Shown piece by piece: positions 8,341 through 18,511 of a DNA stretch of 64,000 nt. Under the pieces are notes generated by a model that was not told the DNA's origin, searched no databases, and saw only the letters and a list, made by a program, of their open reading frames with translations. The DNA is taken from assembly GCF_001027745.1 (NCBI RefSeq), contig NZ_LECU01000001.1, forward strand, positions 62,001 to 126,000, read 5' to 3'. The position numbers and the translations under genes are program-made. Positions within the stretch are counted from its first letter, which is position 1, and every line of letters begins with the position of its first letter. Source of the DNA: Pedobacter sp. BMA. GTDB lineage: Bacteria > Bacteroidota > Bacteroidia > Sphingobacteriales > Sphingobacteriaceae.

Positions 8341-11300
8341 CTAAAAAGAATACCTGAGCCCCAGTTGAATTAAATAACCTGAGTTGACACTGTTATCCTT
8401 TCTAAACGTACTTTCAACGAGTTTACCCGCAATAGTGGCGAACTGAAAGCTTGGTGCCGTACCATTTGCACTTACCTGATCCAGATTAACCGGAATCAGA
8501 ATAGAACTTGCATTTACCAGTTTTCGTACACCCCAGTCAGCATTGAGCAGGTTACCCAGGTTTAACACATCAGCACTGATTGTGAGGGAATGCTCACGAG
8601 CACTTCCCTTTAGCAAAAGATTCAGACTGACTTTCAAATCAAACTGGTGCCGCCATGGCATCAAAGCCCCGTTACGTTCCGCATATTCTCCGGCTCTCCT
8701 GCTCAAGTATTTATCCTGACTGATATACGAAAAAAAAGCTTTCTGCTGGTCGATTGCCGAAAAAACAATTGCAGAATTAGTACCTGATGCCCTGATCGGA
8801 GAAAAATTAATTTCAGAAGGATTTTTTGGAATATAAATGAGCGACCGGTTTGCACCGTCCCCAGTTAGATCCCTTCCGTAGGTGTAAGAAAACCTCCCGT
8901 CTGAACTTCCCTGATAAAAAAGTCCGAGATCTAAACGGATTCTGCGTGCAAGCTCAATGGGCATAGTGAGGGCAGATACGATCCGGTGTGGCATAACGAA
9001 ACCAGCATCCGCCAGTGGGAGGTCATTTATCCCGTTTACCGATGGGGTAGAATTCAGGGCAGAAAGTGTTTGATCGCCGTCTCCATCATTGTAATTTTTA
9101 GCCTTGCTTTTTACATAACTGATTGAAATATCCAATCCTGAAGAAAATTTGCGTGTTAAAGTAAACAGCGCCGAAGAATAATAACCCTTTGAGGAATTCG
9201 AAATTGATACCACACTCATCGCAGAATTCCCCGAGGCATCTCGTTCCCCCTTCGCATTCAGGGGATTAATGTATTTTAGGTTATTTCGCTGTGGATAAAC
9301 CAGCCGGTGATCAGGATATCCGCTAATATTCAATGTTAGTGGCTTAACGAGATTTAAATCACGGAAAGAAATGCCTCGTATATCACGATTAAAAGTAAGT
9401 TCAAACTTTCCTTTTAGGCCTCCTGGCAGTTTCATTTCGAGAGATAGTGTACTTTTCCAGCTTTGTGGCATTTTAAAATCGCGCGAGAGGACACTGACCA
9501 CAGCCGGAATGACATGGATTCCCTTTGATACCGAAAGCTGGCGGGGATACGGGTCGAAAGATACCGGGGTATTTTGCTGTCCCTGCCAGGTCTGACTGAT
9601 CTGATTCACGCCCGAGTACCTTGCCTGAGAGATCACCCATACAAAAGGGATCCTGCCGGTGAATATTCCTGTTCCCGCTTTCATCACGATCGCCCCATCA
9701 GCTGACACAGCATATCTGAGCGACAGCCTTGGAGAAAGCAGCAAAGCCGGGCTGGGAAGAAAAGCGGTGTTTATCCTTTCTCCCTCAGCATATGCAAGGG
9801 ATGATACAGCTGGATTGCTTGCCAGATTCCGTGGGTAAAGTGCCATGTCGCCCCTGGCGCCCAGATCAAGCTGCAGGCGCTCACCGCCATGAATGGTGTG
9901 TTGCGCAAAAGCCGATAGATTAAGGTAATCGAAGGCGTAAGATGGATCGTTATCCATTCCCTCCGGCACAAAGGTTAGAGCATAGTCGACAGGTTTGTTA
10001 CCCGATACAAAGTCCTGCCACGAAGCAAACGTATAATAGCCCGAAGCAAAAGGCATGTAGCTGTTTTGCGTTTGCATATAGTCTGCCTGAAATCCGATTA
10101 TCCAGCTGTTCCGGCCTGGTTTCCAGCGCAGAATATCACTCACAGAGTATAAAGATACCAGACGCTTGTTATTCATCGAAAAGGGTTCATAACCAAAAGA
10201 AGTGAAAGGAAGTCCGTCCTTTAAGATATCGACAAAAGGGAAAGGTCTGCTATCCGAAACCCGATATTCATGTTGTCGGGTAAAGGAGGCGCGAAGGGCG
10301 TTATTCACAGTGGACGATAAACGGTAATCCCACTCTGCAGAAAGCGAATAAAAAATGGATTTGGTATCGAAATTTGAATTGCTAAATGGGAGTGCATTGA
10401 TACCACGCCTTCCTGCACTGGAAGAAAACGGGGTAAGCGGACTACGCGAACCATTTACCAGTTCAGGCCTGTTGCTCATGAGCTGATTGTAGCGAAGGCT
10501 CAGAGTATTATTCTCCGCAATATTCCAGTCTAAACGGCCCAGCAAACGGTTACTGGCAGGTTTAAAGTCGTAATCCTGATAAGCTCCGGTATGATAGCCA
10601 TACTGAGTTGATAGATAGTTGCTGATCTGATCAAGCTCGGATGCATTTGGCCGGGCAATATCAGCCGCACTTCCATAGGGCATATCGCTGGTAGCTGCGT
10701 GATAAATCTGCGGCGGATATACTTCAGTTTCCCGTTCCAGACTAATAAAATAAAAAAGCTTATCTTTTTTAATGGCACCTCCCAATCTAAATCCGTTGAG
10801 TGCATAACTGATTCCTGTTCTCCCATGATTACCAACAGTAGCCAGGCTCACGTTACCCGCCGACTCACGCAAAAAAGAATAGGCCGATCCCTGAAGTGTA
10901 TTGCTTCCTGAGCGACTGATGATATTTACGGCACTGCCAATGAAACCTGATTCCCAAATTGCGTCATAAGGCGCATTATTCAGGTAAATTTCTGCAATGG
11001 CATCCAGGGAGATGGGCTGCGCTCCGTTTCCCGGGAGGTTATCTCCAACACCAAAGTTATTATTAAACTCCGAGCCATCTACTGTAATAAAGTTTTGCCG
11101 ATAGTTTCCACCTGCTATTGCAGCGCCGTTTGCTCTTGGATCCAGACGGATAAAATCGGCAATGGACCGCTTTAGACTGGGAAGCATCCTGATTTTATCC
11201 TGTGGAATCTGTATACCATGTGCGGCCTGCATGGAACTTTTTGACGCCGCTTTCTTTAAAACAGCTATATTGATATCAGCTAAAATAATCGGTGCGCTTT

Positions 11301-11613
11301 CCAGTACGATATTGATTTCCTGGGGTTGCGCAAGGGAAAAATAAAGCTCAGCACGTAGGAAAGGGAGTAAGCCCGGAGAAGAAGCCTCCAGCCGGTAAGG
11401 GCCACCTGGAATGATGCCGGAAATCTGATAGCCGCCCTGTTGATTGCTTACGCAACCATAAGTTGTCCCCTTACTTAAATCCTTAAGCGTAATCGTAGCT
11501 ACAGCAATTGCAAAACCCTGATCATTAGTTACCCTGCCCGACAAACTTGTCCGGGTTGTCTGCGCAAGCACAGACAAATTAAGCAGCAGCAGTAAAATGA
11601 TCAGGGTACGCAT
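8341..11613 (-). CDS. TonB-dependent receptor, Oar-like, with N-terminal carboxypeptidase-regulatory domain
   Basis: This 1090-residue outer-membrane receptor has a short signal peptide (ends near LSVLAQ), a CarboxypepD_reg-like beta-sandwich (about 22-110: SLSGRVTNDQGFAIAVATI), and a plug domain with ITVDGSEFNNNFGVGDNLPG and SGSNTLQGSAYSFLRESAG, typical of the Oar-like group. A long beta barrel ends in LGLRYSF with the terminal aromatic residue needed for assembly. It lacks the STN signalling domain of FecA-type transducers. It follows the phospholipase C gene by 21 bp and is the last gene of the sigma-FecR-receptor-PLC cluster. The cargo is unknown; a product of phospholipid hydrolysis is an inference from context. 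Confidence 0.88.
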   Translation of the reverse strand: MRTLIILLLLLNLSVLAQTTRTSLSGRVTNDQGFAIAVATITLKDLSKGTTYGCVSNQQGGYQISGIIPGGPYRLEASSPGLLPFLRAELYFSLAQPQEINIVLESAPIILADINIAVLKKAASKSSMQAAHGIQIPQDKIRMLPSLKRSIADFIRLDPRANGAAIAGGNYRQNFITVDGSEFNNNFGVGDNLPGNGAQPISLDAIAEIYLNNAPYDAIWESGFIGSAVNIISRSGSNTLQGSAYSFLRESAGNVSLATVGNHGRTGISYALNGFRLGGAIKKDKLFYFISLERETEVYPPQIYHAATSDMPYGSAADIARPNASELDQISNYLSTQYGYHTGAYQDYDFKPASNRLLGRLDWNIAENNTLSLRYNQLMSNRPELVNGSRSPLTPFSSSAGRRGINALPFSNSNFDTKSIFYSLSAEWDYRLSSTVNNALRASFTRQHEYRVSDSRPFPFVDILKDGLPFTSFGYEPFSMNNKRLVSLYSVSDILRWKPGRNSWIIGFQADYMQTQNSYMPFASGYYTFASWQDFVSGNKPVDYALTFVPEGMDNDPSYAFDYLNLSAFAQHTIHGGERLQLDLGARGDMALYPRNLASNPAVSSLAYAEGERINTAFLPSPALLLSPRLSLRYAVSADGAIVMKAGTGIFTGRIPFVWVISQARYSGVNQISQTWQGQQNTPVSFDPYPRQLSVSKGIHVIPAVVSVLSRDFKMPQSWKSTLSLEMKLPGGLKGKFELTFNRDIRGISFRDLNLVKPLTLNISGYPDHRLVYPQRNNLKYINPLNAKGERDASGNSAMSVVSISNSSKGYYSSALFTLTRKFSSGLDISISYVKSKAKNYNDGDGDQTLSALNSTPSVNGINDLPLADAGFVMPHRIVSALTMPIELARRIRLDLGLFYQGSSDGRFSYTYGRDLTGDGANRSLIYIPKNPSEINFSPIRASGTNSAIVFSAIDQQKAFFSYISQDKYLSRRAGEYAERNGALMPWRHQFDLKVSLNLLLKGSAREHSLTISADVLNLGNLLNADWGVRKLVNASSILIPVNLDQVSANGTAPSFQFATIAGKLVESTFRKDNSVNSGYLIQLGLRYSF

Positions 11614-11634
11614 ATTGCATCTAAGTGGACATCA

Positions 11635-14139
11635 TTAAACCACTCCTCCCATTAATGGATCCGTTTTTCCTTCTTTTCCTGTTTCTACTCGTCCCGCAAA
11701 ACGTTCGAAGAAGTGTGACTCATTTTTCACACTGACCTTGAAATCGTACCAGCGGTAGCTTTTAGCAAGGTCCATTATAACCGAAACTTTTGCTTTGGCA
11801 GCAAGCTTAATTGTTTTCAAACCGGTTTTATAGGCCATATCTTCAATATCCACTACAATTGCCTTATCGCTGGTATTGTCCAAAGTGAAATCAAGGTTTC
11901 CAGATAAACTGTTTTTCAACAAACCGGACTGATAATTACATTCAACCTGAAGCGCTGAGTTGACCGAAGTACCGGCAAATTCACGAAAAAAGCCATTCGG
12001 ACCATAAGCCCTGAGATGGTATTGCCCGTTTTCAAAATCCGTGGCTAACCATTCATCGGTCAAATGATCTCCGGCGCTTACCGTATAATCCCATACCCGT
12101 AAAATTTCTCCTTTAAAAGGGCTCATGGCGTAAACGGTAAAAGGGGCACCGGAAGCACGCTGACCAAAAACCTGATTTGCCGCAGCAAAGTTAATTTTGA
12201 TCCGGCCATCAGTCTTTGAGCTATCCACATACAATTCATAAGGTAGTGCGCAGGCTGCACGGATTCCTTTTTCCTGCTTAGGAAAATAAGGAGAACTAGC
12301 CGGATCAGTATTAATCATATCGATCTCTTCGGCGCTCAGTTTTCTATAATTATCCGGCAGCTCTTTAAACTTTGCTGAATAAATATGCTGCATAAACGCT
12401 TCCTTTACCAAACCCTTCGGATACGAAATCTGCTCACCGTTATAAGGGCGAAATACTGAGCTCAGGTCTCCGCAAATCGTTCTTCTCCACGGGGTGATAT
12501 TCTCCTCAAGAACCTTCTTCTTGTACTTTCTTTCAATAAAGTGCTCCAGGAACTGCAGTGAAGATGTATGATCAAACACCTCTGAATTCACATAGCCACC
12601 CCTGGTCCATGGAGACACGATTACCATCGGTACACGATAACCCAGCCCAATCTGGCTTTCGCGGATATTAGCCTCTTTCATCGAAGGGTTAGTTTGCTGA
12701 GTTTTGGTAGCAAAGTCCATCTTCGTATCAATACCATCAGAAACTTTTCCTGAATGTGCTTTAAAAGGATGTGGCGGTACAAAAGGTGGTACATGGTCGA
12801 AATAGCCATCGTTTTCATCGTAAGTCACGATGAAGATTGTTTTTTTCCATTGTTCGGGATTTTTGGTCAAGATGTCCATTACCTCACTTACAAACCAAGA
12901 ACCAAACCAAGGCACACCCGGATGATCAGAAAAGTTTGCCGGAGTCATTAGCCAGGAAACTGTAGGCAGTGTTCCCTGGTCAACATCTTTTCTAAACTGG
13001 TGAAGGATGTCGCCTTTAGGGATATTCAGCTCGCGTTTTTCGCCTTTATCCTCATAAGTCATTGGCTGAAGGGCATGGAAATGCTCATCGCCGGCATTCA
13101 CCGTAAATGCATTTGCATTCAGTTTTTGAGCTTGTGTAGAAAGCTTCGCATGGGCATCCGTGGTATATTTCTGCTCTTCATCCTGAGTTTTAAGGAGCAG
13201 TTTTTTGATTGCTTCCAGCTTGGTTTTTTCCTCTTCACTTAAATTTTCATTGCCCGATTCGGCAATTTGTTTTAAAAGCAGTTCCTTTTTTTCCTGAAGA
13301 TTGGAAATTGCTCCTGGTGTCAAACGCACATTATACTGCTCAAAATATTCCATCACATTAGTTCCGAAATTACTCAGCCAGGAACTTGATTCTCCGTTCA
13401 GTCCGAAACCCATGGTCAGTTCATTCTGGTATATTTTCCATGAAACTCCATTTTCTTCTAACCGTTCGGGATAAGTTTTCCAGTTTAAAGTGGGCTTATC
13501 GTAGTTGCTGATGTTCCATAAATGTGCCACACCTTCAGGCTTATTTTGTTCCCTCACGGTTCCTGTCATCCAGTAATAACGGTTCGGGTGTGTTCCGGCA
13601 ATTACCGAACAAAAGTTTTGATCACAAACGGTAAAAGCATCAGCAAGGGAATAATAAAATGGGAAATCTTCGCGCTTGCAATAACCGATAGTCAAAGGCA
13701 TGTGTGCATAGGTAGCTTTGTAGGGCTTTTTAACATCCAGCCAGCGGTTGTACTTGCCGCCATTCCGGGCATCCGTCTGGTCGGTCCAGTTGTGCGGGGT
13801 CGATCCCATCCAGGCAATCTTGGTGTCCTTAATATCCAGGTGCCATGGTGCATAGGTTTCACCATCTTTATTGGTTTGCAGCCAGACTTTATTTTTATCA
13901 GGCAGGTTAATTGCCCTTGGATCATTGAATCCCCTTACTCCCTGCAACATTCCAAAGGCGTGGTCGAAGCTCCGGTTTTCCTGCATCAGAAACACAATGT
14001 GCTCGGCATCATAAAAAGTACTGCCTATTGCCGGATTAATAGCCAGTGCTTTCTGAATTGCTGGCGGCATTGCTCCGGCTAAGGCAGCGCCTCCTGAGAG
14101 GAGGGCTGCCTTTTTAATAAAATCTCTACGTGAATCCAT
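11635..14139 (-). CDS. Phosphocholine-specific phospholipase C, Tat-exported
   Basis: This is a phosphoesterase-family enzyme of 834 residues with the start at 14139 (MDSRRDFIKKAALLSGG), which gives a proper twin-arginine signal. The frame stays open 13 codons further upstream, but those residues would precede the Tat motif. Catalytic-domain motifs are MQENRSFDHAFG (metal-binding/nucleophile region), GTHPNRYYWMTG, SDHPGVPWFGSWFV and TYDENDGYFDHVPP. Two C-terminal DUF756-type beta domains (about 640-830) complete the architecture of bacterial phospholipases C such as PlcN/PlcH. It hydrolyses phosphatidylcholine or sphingomyelin-type lipids in the periplasm or outside. It starts 16 bp after one Oar-like receptor and ends 21 bp before another. 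Confidence 0.93.
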   Translation of the reverse strand: MDSRRDFIKKAALLSGGAALAGAMPPAIQKALAINPAIGSTFYDAEHIVFLMQENRSFDHAFGMLQGVRGFNDPRAINLPDKNKVWLQTNKDGETYAPWHLDIKDTKIAWMGSTPHNWTDQTDARNGGKYNRWLDVKKPYKATYAHMPLTIGYCKREDFPFYYSLADAFTVCDQNFCSVIAGTHPNRYYWMTGTVREQNKPEGVAHLWNISNYDKPTLNWKTYPERLEENGVSWKIYQNELTMGFGLNGESSSWLSNFGTNVMEYFEQYNVRLTPGAISNLQEKKELLLKQIAESGNENLSEEEKTKLEAIKKLLLKTQDEEQKYTTDAHAKLSTQAQKLNANAFTVNAGDEHFHALQPMTYEDKGEKRELNIPKGDILHQFRKDVDQGTLPTVSWLMTPANFSDHPGVPWFGSWFVSEVMDILTKNPEQWKKTIFIVTYDENDGYFDHVPPFVPPHPFKAHSGKVSDGIDTKMDFATKTQQTNPSMKEANIRESQIGLGYRVPMVIVSPWTRGGYVNSEVFDHTSSLQFLEHFIERKYKKKVLEENITPWRRTICGDLSSVFRPYNGEQISYPKGLVKEAFMQHIYSAKFKELPDNYRKLSAEEIDMINTDPASSPYFPKQEKGIRAACALPYELYVDSSKTDGRIKINFAAANQVFGQRASGAPFTVYAMSPFKGEILRVWDYTVSAGDHLTDEWLATDFENGQYHLRAYGPNGFFREFAGTSVNSALQVECNYQSGLLKNSLSGNLDFTLDNTSDKAIVVDIEDMAYKTGLKTIKLAAKAKVSVIMDLAKSYRWYDFKVSVKNESHFFERFAGRVETGKEGKTDPLMGGVV

Positions 14140-14155
14140 ATTTATAAAAAGTGCT

Positions 14156-17100
14156 TTAAAATGAGTATCTCGCGCCAAGTTGAATTTGGTAAGGCGTGCC
14201 TGCCGCCTGGGTTACCCCCACGTTTTCGTTTACACGATATTCATACTGTTTTTTTGTTTGATCGAAACGCGTAACTGTAAGTAAGGTCTGGTCGCCAAGG
14301 TTGTAGTTTACCCCCCAGTTTTTATTGAGCAGGTTGGCAAAGTTGAAGGCATCAAAACTTAAAGTCAGTTTCTGGTTCTTATAAGTTTTGAATTCCTTTT
14401 GAACGCGGATATCGAATGTTCCTGAAAAAGGGTTGATACCTCCGTTACGGTCGGCAATTTTACCCAGACTTTTAAGGATATATTCTTTCGATCTGTTATC
14501 AGGATTATTCAGCACTTTTTCCATTGAAGCCTTGTTGGCCGCGCTGGTAAGCGGACTGTTCGGATCGAAAACAAAAGCGAGGTCATTATCATTACCCGGG
14601 CCACCAACAAAATCACCGTTAATATCCGCATCAACAGTCATAGAATAACGCGTTCCGCCAATACCCCTGAATGTGGCAGCCGCCGAAAAGCCTTTCCAGC
14701 TTGGTGTACTTCCGTAAACAACAAGCTTATTTCTGAACTGATTATCAGAGTAAACTACCTGCGATAAATCTCTCGGATCCGATTTTACCGGCCTGAATGT
14801 AGAAGTGTTAGCCACATTACCATTGTAAGATGAATTATCTCTCGCATCATTCAACGTGTAGCCAACATTGATATAGCCATCTTTTAAATAACGAAAGCTT
14901 GCATCTAAAATCATCGCTTTCTGTTCCAGCGTGGCACCATTGGTAAGCATCAGTACACGGCCTACTTCACTGGTTTTACGGCCTAAAACATTATTGGTAA
15001 TTCCAGCTGCTGTAATGGATGCAGCCGGTACAAACACCCCCCTGTTTTCTTCATTAGCCAAAGTGAAATACGGATTATCCACCAGGTTTTTATCCAGATA
15101 GACGTAGTTATTTTTCGTGTAGGAATACAGCAGGTTGATTCCCAGTCGCAGGCGATCGCCGATAATTTTGTTATAGCTCAGGTTAGCTTTGAAAATTGAA
15201 GGCATTTTCAGGTTCGGGTCATTCAGGTTGATTGTGGACACTACAGGTGCGCCTGCAATTACACCCGGAACGGTTGAGGGGTCCTGGCGGTATAGCGGGA
15301 AATTTGGCGTTGGTACCAGGCTTGGCCCGGAGGCTGGTCTGGATACATCAATCGAAGCGACCTTAGTTCCGCTATTCTGAATATTATTCACCTGAGCATA
15401 GTTTACCGGATAAGATGAGAACAATCCGCCACCTAAACGGATGATGTCTTTTTTCTCACTGTTAACATCCCATGTTAGTTGGAATCTGGGCTGGATTTTA
15501 CCTGCGTCTGTAATTTTGCTATCAGTACGAAGTCCCAGCGTCCGCTCCACGACCGGATTGTAATCCGCCTGGGTTAAAAAGCTGGTTACATCATAACGAA
15601 GACCAATCATCGCATTTATGTCTTTACCAAGGTCGGTTTCCACCTGCCCGAATAAGGATAGGTTTAACAAATATTGCTGTACCGTTGGGATGCCATTAAT
15701 TGGCGCTTCCCTTGCATAGCGTGATGCATTAAGGTTATTGAAGTCGGCCAGACTATTGAAGATAAACCGGCCATTCTGCTCGCTTGAAAGATAAGTGTCC
15801 ATGTAAGTCAGGGTATTATCCGTACCGAATGTGAACTTATATTTACCTACATTGTAATAAGAGGTATTGATTAACTGGACCTGGTTCTCCAGGTTATTTT
15901 CCGGAAAGAAACGTTGTCCGCCCAACTGAACCGTTCTGTTGCCCAGCGTACCGTTAGGTAAGGTTGAGCGTACGGTAACAATCGCTCTTGGAATATTCCC
16001 AGCCGGAAGCTCGCTGTTGGGTACATAATCCCGTGTAGCGGTTTGGTATTGCAATTTAAATTCGTTTAAAAAATTTGGACTGAATTGTGAGCGCAGTGAA
16101 ACCAGTGTACTATTTTCTCTGGATTTAAAATCGCCCCATACTTCAAAAAGGTTAATATTGGAATTATCACTGTTACTTACAGGATTTAACCAGTCGCTAT
16201 AATTGTTTCTGATAGTTAACCGATGTTGATCATTAATCTGCCAGTCAATCCTTGCGAAGAAAGTATTGGCGAGGGTTTTCCGTTGGAATTCGCCCACCTG
16301 AGGGCCCGATCCCAAACCATATTTTGCTCTGCCAATGTTCACCACACTATCAAGGGCACCTTTACTGATCCCCAGACTTATCGCATCAGCATCATCCCTG
16401 ATATCGGCGATAAAAAACGGCATCGTTTCATCCTGACGATCAAGGGCGGTAAAAAAATGAAGCTTGTCCTTGATAATTGGTCCACCCAAACTAAATCCAT
16501 ATTGATTGGTGGTGAATTTCTGTACCCGTTTGTTTCCACGGATATCGTAAGGGCTCGCAAGGAAATCCGAGCGATAATAATCAAATACCGAACCTGTTAA
16601 GGTATTGGTTCCTGATTTTGTTACGGCTGACACGGTACCACCACCTTCTCTACCCCTGCTCACATCATAAACATTGGCCGCGACCTCAAATTCCCGGATG
16701 GCCTCCAGCGATAAGGAATACGGACCACTACCAATAGCACCTGAAGTTAGGTTGTTCCTGGCACTGGCACCGTCAATTAAATAATTGGTAGAAGATGCCC
16801 TTTGACCTGAAATATTGGTTCCATTCGTTGTAGGTGCAAGAGCAGAAAGGTTGTTAAAGTTTCTGTTTTGCGTTGGCAGTTGTTGAATGTTCTGCGCCGT
16901 GATGGCTGTACTTGATCCAAGCCTATCGATACGTTTAGTTAGCGTATTCGCACTTATGTTTACCTCATTTAGCTGGGTATTGGATTCACTCAGTTTAAAA
17001 TCGGCCACGATATTGTCCCCCTGGTTCAGCGCCAGGTCGGTTTTAGCCTGCTTTGGATAGCCTATATAACTAACCGTTACGCTGTAGGGTCTGCCCAGTG

Positions 17101-17362
17101 GCAATTGAATTAAGGCGTAGGTTCCATCTTTGCCGGTGGCCGTAACGGTTCTGAAACCAGTTGATTCATTGCGTACAACAATAGAGGCTCCGGGGATTGC
17201 TATCCCCTTTTCATCAGTAACCCGGCCACGGATAGAAGCATCGGTACTTTGACCATAAGAACTGGCGGCAGAAAAAACTAAAAACAGGCAAATCAGCAGC
17301 GGCTGAGCCCAAAACAAAATATTTCTTTTCGAAAGGTTAAAAAAATGGTAATAAACTCGCAT
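14156..17362 (-). CDS. TonB-dependent receptor, Oar-like, next to sigma/FecR pair
   Basis: This 1068-residue receptor has an N-terminal signal region ending near SSYGQS, a CarboxypepD_reg domain (ASIRGRVTDEKGIAIPGASI, about 40-125), and a plug with QRASSTNYLIDGASARNNL and TKSGTNTLTGSVFDYYRSD. The large barrel ends LGARYSF. It resembles the neighbouring 8341-11613 receptor in architecture but is not a recent copy. It sits 122 bp downstream of a FecR-like gene, yet no STN domain precedes the carboxypeptidase-like domain, so the usual receptor-to-FecR signalling route is not evident. The phospholipase C gene follows 16 bp after its stop. Confidence 0.88.
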   Translation of the reverse strand: MRVYYHFFNLSKRNILFWAQPLLICLFLVFSAASSYGQSTDASIRGRVTDEKGIAIPGASIVVRNESTGFRTVTATGKDGTYALIQLPLGRPYSVTVSYIGYPKQAKTDLALNQGDNIVADFKLSESNTQLNEVNISANTLTKRIDRLGSSTAITAQNIQQLPTQNRNFNNLSALAPTTNGTNISGQRASSTNYLIDGASARNNLTSGAIGSGPYSLSLEAIREFEVAANVYDVSRGREGGGTVSAVTKSGTNTLTGSVFDYYRSDFLASPYDIRGNKRVQKFTTNQYGFSLGGPIIKDKLHFFTALDRQDETMPFFIADIRDDADAISLGISKGALDSVVNIGRAKYGLGSGPQVGEFQRKTLANTFFARIDWQINDQHRLTIRNNYSDWLNPVSNSDNSNINLFEVWGDFKSRENSTLVSLRSQFSPNFLNEFKLQYQTATRDYVPNSELPAGNIPRAIVTVRSTLPNGTLGNRTVQLGGQRFFPENNLENQVQLINTSYYNVGKYKFTFGTDNTLTYMDTYLSSEQNGRFIFNSLADFNNLNASRYAREAPINGIPTVQQYLLNLSLFGQVETDLGKDINAMIGLRYDVTSFLTQADYNPVVERTLGLRTDSKITDAGKIQPRFQLTWDVNSEKKDIIRLGGGLFSSYPVNYAQVNNIQNSGTKVASIDVSRPASGPSLVPTPNFPLYRQDPSTVPGVIAGAPVVSTINLNDPNLKMPSIFKANLSYNKIIGDRLRLGINLLYSYTKNNYVYLDKNLVDNPYFTLANEENRGVFVPAASITAAGITNNVLGRKTSEVGRVLMLTNGATLEQKAMILDASFRYLKDGYINVGYTLNDARDNSSYNGNVANTSTFRPVKSDPRDLSQVVYSDNQFRNKLVVYGSTPSWKGFSAAATFRGIGGTRYSMTVDADINGDFVGGPGNDNDLAFVFDPNSPLTSAANKASMEKVLNNPDNRSKEYILKSLGKIADRNGGINPFSGTFDIRVQKEFKTYKNQKLTLSFDAFNFANLLNKNWGVNYNLGDQTLLTVTRFDQTKKQYEYRVNENVGVTQAAGTPYQIQLGARYSF

Positions 17363-17432
17363 ATTTATTTGCTTAATTGATTTTTGGAAATTGATTTAGT
17401 ATAAGATGCCACTGCTTCAGCAGCCATCTTCC

Positions 17433-17472
17433 CCGGGTTCCTATTGGAGTAGGAATCCGGTTCTTTTTTTTA
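17433..17472 (+). terminator. Intrinsic terminator-like hairpin oriented to the plus strand
   Basis: CCGGGTTCCTA (17433-17443) and TAGGAATCCGG (17450-17460) pair over 11 positions with one G-U wobble in plus-strand RNA, with a 6-nt loop, and are followed at once by TTCTTTTTTTTATTT. In minus-strand RNA the wobble becomes an A-C mismatch and no U-tract follows. It lies between the minus-strand FecR and receptor genes, so it would stop antisense rather than operon transcription. Confidence 0.55.
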
Positions 17473-17484
17473 TTTAACTTTAGT

Positions 17485-18459
17485 TCATCTTGCCGGATTA
17501 AGGGTGATCATTTGATTGGTTTGTTCGTAACTCACACCGGTATTGCGGGCTATCTCAAGCAACGCATCTGCCAGCGGCAGGTAACCTAGTTTAAACGAGT
17601 ATTTTCTTGTTTTAGGTCCGGATATCTTCACCGGAATATTATACTGGCGGCTAAGAACCTGGGCAATTTGAGCTAAATCCATCTGATCGATATATACCGA
17701 TCGGTCGTTTTTCCAACTGCAGAGCTGTTTCTGGCTGTCTCTGGTAAGTGCTGTTTCACCGCTTCGCAAATCGTAACGGATCACCTCGCCGGGCGTAAGA
17801 CCGGCATGTAGTGTACGTAACTCCTTGCCCTGTGTTTTTTCAACTTTTACCTTTCCTGTATTTACCGCTACCTGATAAGCTCCGGTTTCAGGATAAAAGT
17901 TAATATTGAAGGAGGTGCCTAATACTGTGGTAATGAATTGACCTGAAGAGATACTGAAAGGGTGTCGGGCATCGCGTTTTACTTTGAAAAATGCTTCTCC
18001 CCGATCCAGCATCACGATTCGTTTTTCAGATCTGTTCAGATTCTTACGTACACGAAGGGAGGTAGCAGCATTCATGAAAACCTGCGTACCATCGGAAAGT
18101 GTTATTTCTTTTACCTGCCCTTTTAAGGTAGTGAAAGTATCGTAAGCAACTCTTTCAGCCGCTTTCTGATGGGCATGATTTCTCAGAAACAATATGGTTC
18201 CCGCAACAAGTAAAATGGAAGCGGCAACAGACCAGCTCGCTATAGCACTGAAAGATGTTTTGCGCTTGCGGGTGGTTTTAGAAAGTATACCCGCAAAAAG
18301 CTGAGCAGCAAGTTGCTCATCCTGCTCAGAGCTTGCCGCCCCCTGGTATTCTGGTTCAGAGAACCAGCGGTCAATAATTGTTTTCCTCTTCTCATCCAGC
18401 TCCCCGGCTTTATACTGCATCAGGATTCTGGAAAGGATTTTTCGCTCTTCGGGTTTCAT
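17485..18459 (-). CDS. FecR family anti-sigma factor
   Basis: This 324-residue inner-membrane protein has an N-terminal cytoplasmic region that would bind the sigma factor and a single membrane segment near residues 72-92 (ASWSVAASILLVAGTILFL). The periplasmic FecR domain follows, with TLKGQVKEITLSDGTQVFMNAATSL and VLGTSFNINFYPE, the signature strings of Bacteroidota FecR proteins. The C-terminal DUF4974-like STN-type domain (SRQYNIPVKISG ... ADALLEIARNTGVSYE) ends the protein. It is encoded 52 bp downstream of its cognate ECF sigma gene and upstream of the Oar-like receptor. It should hold the sigma factor inactive until a periplasmic signal arrives. Confidence 0.93.
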   Translation of the reverse strand: MKPEERKILSRILMQYKAGELDEKRKTIIDRWFSEPEYQGAASSEQDEQLAAQLFAGILSKTTRKRKTSFSAIASWSVAASILLVAGTILFLRNHAHQKAAERVAYDTFTTLKGQVKEITLSDGTQVFMNAATSLRVRKNLNRSEKRIVMLDRGEAFFKVKRDARHPFSISSGQFITTVLGTSFNINFYPETGAYQVAVNTGKVKVEKTQGKELRTLHAGLTPGEVIRYDLRSGETALTRDSQKQLCSWKNDRSVYIDQMDLAQIAQVLSRQYNIPVKISGPKTRKYSFKLGYLPLADALLEIARNTGVSYEQTNQMITLNPAR

Positions 18460-18511
18460 TCATCCATAAAGCGTTTGAAAACGAAGAAAGTACTTTAAGC
18501 GAATATTAACA

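Noticed and set aside
11713..11732. CRP-like inverted repeat GTGTGA-N8-TCACAC
   Set aside because: It lies inside the phospholipase C coding region, and the 8-nt spacing differs from the N6 of the sites at 444-496.
13522..14082. 186-codon plus-strand frame opposite the phospholipase C gene
   Set aside because: The minus-strand protein has a Tat signal and catalytic motifs over the same region; the antisense product has none.
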